Below, piece by piece: positions 5,321 through 10,198 of a stretch of DNA of 10,198 nt (the first letter of the stretch is position 1; every line of letters starts with the position of its first letter). The notes beneath the pieces are model-generated. The model worked only from the letters and a program-made list of their open reading frames with translations, ran no database searches and was not told the origin of the DNA. The position numbers and the translations under genes were made by a program. This DNA comes from Stramenopiles sp. TOSAG23-3 (Eukaryota; Sar): assembly GCA_900128585.1 (NCBI GenBank), contig LT642641.1, positions 1 to 10,198 of the forward strand, in the 5' to 3' direction.

Positions 5321-8300
5321 ATGGCCAGCCCCGCTTCGTTGCCCGCCGACTGGCGGGAAATGCGTGACAAAGCGACTGGCAAAGTCTTTTTTTACAACAC
5401 GAATACGCGGATAACGTCGTGGGAAAGGCCGACGGAAGATGCGGTGTCAGTTGGTGCAGGGCAAGAAGCCGTGGACAGTGACCAGAGACAATCCAGTGGT
5501 AGTCCTGGGAATAACAACAAGTCAGCTTGGATATCCCGGACAGACCCTGGTAGCGGGAAAGTGTATTATTACAATAGCGATAGCAAAGTGACGCAATGGG
5601 AGAGACCTGAAGGGTTTATGGAAGGGCCTTCGCAATCCAGCGAAGAAAAAGAGGACAGTCCAACAACTGAAACAGACTGGGTAGAAAAGGTAGACCCAAG
5701 CTCGGGACGTGTCTTTTACTTCAACAAGAAAACACAAAAAACCCAGTGGTCAAAACCAAAGCTGCAGGCAAACGCGCCAGCTGCCCAAAGGGAAGGCCAC
5801 GCTGGTGGCGCCACCACATCAGTAGAGGCGGGAACCGCACAGTCGTCTGTCGCTACGGCCGCATCCAACGACCCAAAAGCGTCAAAAAGCCAGAACCCTG
5901 CCGTTGGCAACTGGGTCGAAATGCAGGATAAGGCGTCAAGCCGGAAGTACTACTACAACAAGTCTACGAAGCTGACCCAGTGGAACAAACCGGAAGAGTT
6001 GGCCAACAAGGAAAAGTCCGAAGAAGAATCGACCGATGGGGCGAAAAGCTCAACGACCTCGTCCTCCCAGCCCGCGAAACAAGCAAGCGAGGCGTCTGAG
6101 GCGATTGGGTGGACTGAGATGAAGGATAAAGCGTCTGGACGAGTGTTTTATTACAACAAAACCACAAAGAAGACGCAGTGGACCAAACCAGATGAACTAG
6201 GAAGTGGCGTCGCAAGCGCCGGTACAGCAGCCACAACTGACTCCACCGCGGCCTGGGTTGCGCGAGAAGATCCAGCCACGAAACGAAAATATTATTACAA
6301 TACGGAAACGAAGAAGACGCAGTGGGAGACGCCTGATGAGCTAAAAAAAACCGCTCGGACACCAAAGTCAGATAGTGAAAAAATAGTAGACAAAACCGGC
6401 GGCACGCCCACGAGGCAAAGTGCACCCGAAAGCGGCAAAGCGAAGACCCGCGGTGACTGGAAGGAGATGTCCGACAAAAGTACAGGAAAAGTATTTTATT
6501 ACAATACAGTTACAAAGAAAACTCAGTGGAGCATGCCCGATGATGCGAAGAACAACGCAGAACAGGGGGAGAAGACCGAGGGTGAAGCCATCGCAGCCAC
6601 GTCTGATTGGAAAAAGATGTCCGACAAAAAATCAGGAAAAGTGTTTTATTACAATAAAGTTACTAAAAAGACCCAGTGGACTGTGCCCGATGAGATGGCG
6701 GGAGGGACACATGGCAAATCGGAAGACGGCAATGATGCGACAGGGGCAAAACCGTCAGAAAAACTTCGCCGGCGATCCGTGGTCCTTCAAGAATTAAGTT
6801 CCCAATGGACAGAGATGAAAGATCCGAAGTCGGGAAAAGTATTTTATTACAACAAAACAACGGGTGTAAGTGCATGGAATAAGCCGAAAGTGGATACTAC
6901 AACAAAGAAACCAAGTGAACCGCAAGCTGCAAAACAGCAACCAGCAGGCACCGCAACAAAGCAAAAAAGCGAAACCCCCGCAGGAGCGAGCATGACAAAG
7001 AAGAAAGCCAACACGACCCCTGAAACTGCGAAGGAAGGTGATGGAGCAGCAATGGACGAAGAGCTTCCTGCTGCTTGGAAAGAGATGAAGGATAAAGTGT
7101 CGGGGAAAGTATTTTATTATAACAAAGACACAAAAAAGACCCAGTGGACTAGACCAACTGGCCCTAACCCTACTGAAACGGAGCCAAAACTAAAACCAGG
7201 TGAGAGCGCTGCTCCTACAGAAAAGGTTCGTCGGCGATCCGTGGTTGTTCAGCAGCTGGAAGACGACTGGAGCGAGATGAAAGATCCCAAGTCGGGGAAA
7301 GTGTTTTTCTACAATAAAAAGACCGGGAAAAGTCGATGGAAAAAACCATCGAATGCAGGAGAGCTGAAAGCGAAAAAAGAGGCCACCGAGAGCACTGCCG
7401 AAAAGGAAGACGATACGTCTTCGGTATCTTCAAGACCCTCCGAAAAGATGCGCAGAAGATCGGTTGTATTGACAGAGCCGTCCGAGCCGGATTCTTCCCA
7501 TAAAGATTGGACTAAAATGAAAGACCCCAAGTCTGGAAAAGTTTTCTTTTACAACAAAAAGACTGGCGTAAGTGCATGGAAATTACCAAAAGCAAAGTTG
7601 AAGCAGGCGGTCGCAGAGGTAGCAAAGGGAAAGCGCGGATCTACTAGCCCAAAAAAGCGGAAGGATAAAGGCAAAGTAGTGGGCGATTGGATGGAAAAAG
7701 TCGACAAGAAAGGCCGGAAGTACTACGTCAACAAGGCAACGCGGGCCACACAATGGGATGCCCCCGACGGGTTCCACGACACTGTGGTGCCCGAAGATGC
7801 ATCTGCAGTGAACGTTACCAAGGAAAGCCCCGCTGATGCGAAAACTCATGCGCACGCAAACTACACCAAAAACGTAATGAAAAGCGGGCACCTTCGTAGA
7901 AAGACGGATACAGGCATCTGGCGCACCGAATTCATCCATTTGACGACGTCTGACCTGTGCCTATCATCGACCGGCGAATGGAAAAATGAAAAGCTTATTG
8001 CGATCCCCATGGTCGACATAAAGTCCGTAGACCTGGACGTCGGGGAAGGGACTGAATTTGTGGTAACGTTTGTTCCCGGGAACACTGTTGGTGTCCCGGC
8101 GAGCACTACGCGTGTATTTTTCCAGGGGAGGTCAACAAAGGAGGCCGTAGAGTGGATTACAGAAATCGATAGACTGACGGAGTATTTGCAAGACAGCTAT
8201 GCCAGTGCGAAAACTGTGGACGACGGTGGAGCGAGCAAAGCATTTGTCCCCATGTCGCACACGGTGTTGATGGATTTTATAGAAAATGAGGATCTGCCTC

Positions 8301-10165
8301 TGGACAACTACCCGTCCGACGAGAAAATGAAGGAAATAGAGAAGTTAATTGAAACATTTGAAGATAGAAACTACCGTTTGATGAAGCAAATTATGTGGTG
8401 TGAATGGAGAGAACGCCACGGTTTACCGCGAACGTCGATGAACCCGAATGCCACCTTGACGACAGGAGAAGCAGGGGACTCGGAGAAGACGCCAACCGAG
8501 GTAGAAAAGCAGGCGCGGCGCAATGATCTTGTCCGCAGGCGTGTTATGCTGAGGCAATATGCCATTTTAGTGGGGCTTTTAAGGAATGAACCACAATTGC
8601 TAAGCTCTATTGGGTGTTCTCTGCCCGAAAAGGCACAGGAAGAATATGCAGCTTTGCTAGCGAACAATGTGCTTGGGTTGAAAAGCGATCCTTCGGTTGG
8701 TGATAATTTCCATAAAGTTGTCGACGCAACCGCGTTAAATCACTCAGAAGCACAATCTCTTCTTAGTGGCATTAGTGGGCGAGCTTCAGATCGCCATAAG
8801 GACGTGTTCTTGTCTTTGTTGCTTAAGTATCATGCCAAGAGACCCGAAAGCGTCGCGTTTATCAATACAATCGTTGACAGTGTTGACTTTTTCTCTCTGG
8901 CAGAGGCCCAAAATTTTTCGTACTCCCCAAAGTCCATGGCCATGTCCAATCCCCGTCGCAGCTACAGCATAGTGACTATAGCACCGAAAAGGCTGCGATC
9001 TCCAGCAGCAAGACCATTGATAGGGGAAGAAGGGAAGGTCAAGCCTGGAATTCAAGGTGCAATGTTGGCAATTCAAAAACTTTGCAACAGTGTTACACCT
9101 GGAGAAGTGTGTATGCCTCAGTCTGTTTTGGCGATATGCCAAAGTCTGCAAGACCACCCTGGGCCGATATCGGGCACCAGGTATCTCTTTGGCATGCTCC
9201 TTGCAGACGCCCTTGAAGCCAAAGCGGGGCTCCCTACAACCGATTCGCGGATTGGACGTCACATGGTGGCCGCAGCGGGCCATGTGCGAACAATTACGTC
9301 CCCAAAGTTGTGGAATCACGCACCGCTTGAGTACAAATCAGAGGCAAGCAGTGCGCGGCAGGAGATTTTGTCTTTCATGGACAGGGTTGCCAAGGTAGAC
9401 CAAAATATATTTAGTGCAACGAAAGCCATGCCGAATTTTGGAAACGATATAAAAGATAGAGTTGTTGTTTCCTGCTTTCAGTTGTATTTGCTTCACATGG
9501 CTATTCATCGATATTTAAATTTGCCGAATGCATTTCCGCGACCGGGCCCTGATGTTTTGAGTAGTTTGGAAAAACTTGGTAAACCCGTCCCTCTTCCAGG
9601 CACAGAGTTATGGGGCTCAGCCGAAAACCCTTTTACGGTTCTCGTTATCAAATCAGAACAAGACAAGGATAACGCTGGTATTGACGCTTACGCAAGCGCA
9701 AATTTGGCTGTTGGAAACGCAAAGCAATACATGGAACGAAAGGTCGCATCTGATGTGGCAAAAAATGTTCACATTGCACTTGAAACAACTCTGAAAGACA
9801 TTCGGGGAAAAGTGGACAGGTACGAGGAACTTGAATTCATGCTCGAAGAATCAAAGTCGCGTACTTTGGCAATTGAAGATGTAATTAAGTCCCCAAAAAA
9901 ACAGGCCCCTAAACTGGAGGATACAATCTCTGCCCGAAGCCCTAGAAAATTTAGAAAAATTGTGTTGGCCGAAAGTGCAGTGGACGGTAGTGAAGAAGAA
10001 AGCCCATCGGGAAAAATTGATAACGTATATTCAGAGGAATATACGATGCCCCTAAAATCTTTAATGTCGCCAGTCTTTAACCCTTTGCATTTAGGCAAAG
10101 GCAATGCCATACATTACATGCAACATAGTTCGCACAAGAATGCTTCCCGCAAGCCATTCAAATAA
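5321..10165 (+). CDS. Giant multi-WW and PH-domain scaffold protein
   Basis: Read from ATG 5321 the protein has 1,614 residues; the frame is open from ATG 5177, which would add 48 Arg-rich residues. I prefer 5321 because it starts M-A-S-P with G at +4 and gives a leader of about 200 bases, as in the other three genes, but 5177 is possible. Residues 11-815 hold 13 WW domains separated by charged, low-complexity linkers of about 15-65 residues. Residues 851-956 form a PH-like domain. Residues 957-1614 are mostly helical with no family I recognise, ending in a Ser/Lys-rich tail with S-P-K-K and S-P-R-K, candidate proline-directed kinase sites. WW domains bind proline-containing ligands, and PH domains often bind phosphoinositides, so a multivalent, possibly membrane-linked adaptor is likely. 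There is no catalytic domain, signal peptide or membrane segment. WW then PH order recalls animal PLEKHA5/7, which have only two WW domains. FF domains of Prp40-type WW proteins are not seen. Confidence 0.88.
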   Translation: MASPASLPADWREMRDKATGKVFFYNTNTRITSWERPTEDAVSVGAGQEAVDSDQRQSSGSPGNNNKSAWISRTDPGSGKVYYYNSDSKVTQWERPEGFMEGPSQSSEEKEDSPTTETDWVEKVDPSSGRVFYFNKKTQKTQWSKPKLQANAPAAQREGHAGGATTSVEAGTAQSSVATAASNDPKASKSQNPAVGNWVEMQDKASSRKYYYNKSTKLTQWNKPEELANKEKSEEESTDGAKSSTTSSSQPAKQASEASEAIGWTEMKDKASGRVFYYNKTTKKTQWTKPDELGSGVASAGTAATTDSTAAWVAREDPATKRKYYYNTETKKTQWETPDELKKTARTPKSDSEKIVDKTGGTPTRQSAPESGKAKTRGDWKEMSDKSTGKVFYYNTVTKKTQWSMPDDAKNNAEQGEKTEGEAIAATSDWKKMSDKKSGKVFYYNKVTKKTQWTVPDEMAGGTHGKSEDGNDATGAKPSEKLRRRSVVLQELSSQWTEMKDPKSGKVFYYNKTTGVSAWNKPKVDTTTKKPSEPQAAKQQPAGTATKQKSETPAGASMTKKKANTTPETAKEGDGAAMDEELPAAWKEMKDKVSGKVFYYNKDTKKTQWTRPTGPNPTETEPKLKPGESAAPTEKVRRRSVVVQQLEDDWSEMKDPKSGKVFFYNKKTGKSRWKKPSNAGELKAKKEATESTAEKEDDTSSVSSRPSEKMRRRSVVLTEPSEPDSSHKDWTKMKDPKSGKVFFYNKKTGVSAWKLPKAKLKQAVAEVAKGKRGSTSPKKRKDKGKVVGDWMEKVDKKGRKYYVNKATRATQWDAPDGFHDTVVPEDASAVNVTKESPADAKTHAHANYTKNVMKSGHLRRKTDTGIWRTEFIHLTTSDLCLSSTGEWKNEKLIAIPMVDIKSVDLDVGEGTEFVVTFVPGNTVGVPASTTRVFFQGRSTKEAVEWITEIDRLTEYLQDSYASAKTVDDGGASKAFVPMSHTVLMDFIENEDLPLDNYPSDEKMKEIEKLIETFEDRNYRLMKQIMWCEWRERHGLPRTSMNPNATLTTGEAGDSEKTPTEVEKQARRNDLVRRRVMLRQYAILVGLLRNEPQLLSSIGCSLPEKAQEEYAALLANNVLGLKSDPSVGDNFHKVVDATALNHSEAQSLLSGISGRASDRHKDVFLSLLLKYHAKRPESVAFINTIVDSVDFFSLAEAQNFSYSPKSMAMSNPRRSYSIVTIAPKRLRSPAARPLIGEEGKVKPGIQGAMLAIQKLCNSVTPGEVCMPQSVLAICQSLQDHPGPISGTRYLFGMLLADALEAKAGLPTTDSRIGRHMVAAAGHVRTITSPKLWNHAPLEYKSEASSARQEILSFMDRVAKVDQNIFSATKAMPNFGNDIKDRVVVSCFQLYLLHMAIHRYLNLPNAFPRPGPDVLSSLEKLGKPVPLPGTELWGSAENPFTVLVIKSEQDKDNAGIDAYASANLAVGNAKQYMERKVASDVAKNVHIALETTLKDIRGKVDRYEELEFMLEESKSRTLAIEDVIKSPKKQAPKLEDTISARSPRKFRKIVLAESAVDGSEEESPSGKIDNVYSEEYTMPLKSLMSPVFNPLHLGKGNAIHYMQHSSHKNASRKPFK
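6752..6790 (+). other. Basic phosphosite-like motif, copy 1, before WW9
   Basis: Encodes P-S-E-K-L-R-R-R-S-V-V-L-Q, five residues before the first Trp of WW9. R-R-x-S followed by a hydrophobic residue is the consensus for PKA and related basophilic kinases. See the two further copies at 7214 and 7436. Confidence 0.7.
7214..7252 (+). other. Basic phosphosite-like motif, copy 2, before WW11
   Basis: Encodes P-T-E-K-V-R-R-R-S-V-V-V-Q, five residues before WW11. Nucleotides CGGCGATCCGTGGT are identical to copy 1, which points to a fairly recent shared origin. Confidence 0.7.
7436..7471 (+). other. Basic phosphosite-like motif, copy 3, before WW12
   Basis: Encodes P-S-E-K-M-R-R-R-S-V-V-L, with a longer spacer of twelve residues before WW12. 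The protein motif is kept while the Arg and Ser codons differ from copies 1 and 2 (CGC AGA AGA TCG), suggesting selection on the amino acids rather than on the DNA. Confidence 0.7.
7871..8188 (+). other. PH-like domain of the scaffold (coding)
   Basis: Residues 851-956 from ATG 5321. The segment begins K-S-G-H-L-R-R-K, then W-R-T-E-F-I-H-L, then strands including I-A-I-P and F-V-V-T-F, and ends in a helix with the invariant PH tryptophan (E-A-V-E-W-I-T-E-I). The basic K-x-G-x-L-x-R-K first strand and loop is where PH domains bind phosphoinositides, so lipid binding is possible but unproven. Confidence 0.75.
8189..10162 (+). other. Unrecognised C-terminal region of the scaffold (coding)
   Basis: About 658 residues after the PH-like domain. 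A charged helical stretch with coiled-coil character (about 8320-8415) is followed by helical segments with conserved-looking runs such as L-F-G-M-L-L-A-D-A-L (about 9185-9215). A second charged helix (about 9740-9870) leads into a Lys/Ser-rich tail. Pro-directed sites S-P-K-K (9890-9901) and S-P-R-K (9938-9949) stand out. I cannot assign a family; it could be an all-helical interaction domain. Confidence 0.6.
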
Positions 10166-10166
10166 A
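10161..10166 (+). terminator. AATAAA overlapping the scaffold stop codon
   Basis: AATAAA overlaps the TAA stop at 10163-10165. It could serve as a polyadenylation signal only if the 3'UTR is very short. The window ends 33 bases later, so better candidates may lie outside. Confidence 0.25.
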
Positions 10167-10198
10167 ACAATTAATCAATATGCTTGGAAAGAGTATTA

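Larger units (their letters stand above)
5351..7765 (+). repeat. Array of 13 WW domains (coding)
   Basis: First Trp to last Pro of each unit: 5351-5431, 5528-5608, 5678-5758, 5912-5992, 6110-6190, 6254-6334, 6458-6538, 6608-6688, 6806-6886, 7076-7156, 7268-7348, 7508-7588, 7688-7765. Every unit keeps both Trp, the central aromatic strand (usually F-Y-Y-N or Y-Y-Y-N) and the closing Pro, so all could bind ligand. Twelve units are 27 residues; the last is 26, with a shorter first loop. The His usual after the strand-2 Asn is replaced by Lys, Thr or Ser in all of them. Lys-rich third strands (T-K-K-T-Q-W) give the array a basic character. Confidence 0.93.

Noticed and set aside
5964-6425. 153-codon minus-strand ORF opposite the WW array
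   Set aside because: Its repeats are the reverse complement of the WW units; composition (Ser/Leu/Phe/Arg) is typical of a shadow frame.
5351-7765. WW array as a Prp40-type splicing factor
   Set aside because: The units resemble Prp40/FBP11 WW sequences, but there are far too many of them, no FF domains follow, and a PH-like domain does.
5351-7765. CRISPR array or tandem satellite
   Set aside because: The repeats are imperfect, irregularly spaced and explained by conserved protein domains in one reading frame.
8786-9319. 177-codon minus-strand ORF opposite the scaffold
   Set aside because: Antisense shadow of a long clearly coding frame; rich in Cys, His and Arg without any domain pattern.
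1-10198. tRNA, rRNA, snRNA, transposon or viral genes
   Set aside because: No tRNA-like B-box and cloverleaf, no conserved rRNA segments, no transposase, reverse transcriptase, integrase or capsid-like sequence, and no long terminal repeats were seen on either strand.

Overview
The window looks like nuclear DNA of a unicellular eukaryote, probably an alga or other protist. The evidence is four well-spaced, uninterrupted genes for typically eukaryotic proteins (a RING finger protein, a dual-specificity phosphatase, a WW/PH scaffold and an L-isoaspartyl methyltransferase). The spacers are AT-rich and full of trinucleotide microsatellites, and there is no operon layout or Shine-Dalgarno pattern. 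The domain style (arrays of D-W-x-E-x-x-D-P-x-S-G-K WW units, small zinc and GRKP motifs attached to enzymes) reminds me of stramenopiles, but that lineage guess is weak. All four reading frames are intact, without an obvious coding intron.

Layout. 1-480: a (TTC)n microsatellite, an AT-rich tract and the leader of gene 1. 481-1551 (+): protein-L-isoaspartate O-methyltransferase with a likely targeting peptide and an unusual C-terminal GRKP module. 1552-1833: convergent 3' spacer. 1834-2829 (-): RING-like zinc-finger protein of SIP5/DA2 type with a candidate N-myristoylation start. 2830-3609: spacer with two perfect 18-bp palindromes near its right end. 3610-4362 (-): dual-specificity phosphatase with an N-terminal Cys3His mini zinc motif. 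4363-5320: divergent promoter region. 5321 (or 5177) to 10165 (+): a scaffold of about 1,600 residues with 13 WW domains, one PH-like domain and a long C-terminal region that I do not recognise.

The genes do not form a pathway in any demonstrable way. Their shared theme is signalling and protein modification: protein repair methylation, probable ubiquitin ligation, protein dephosphorylation and a multivalent scaffold. The phosphatase and the scaffold are divergent neighbours and could share a promoter. The scaffold carries three copies of a basic R-R-R-S-V-V motif, a good consensus for a PKA-like kinase, each just upstream of one subclass of WW domain. That repeated linker-plus-WW module, the GRKP module on the methyltransferase and the zinc motif on the phosphatase are the most interesting observations. 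I see no mobile element, CRISPR array, rRNA, tRNA or virus-like gene.
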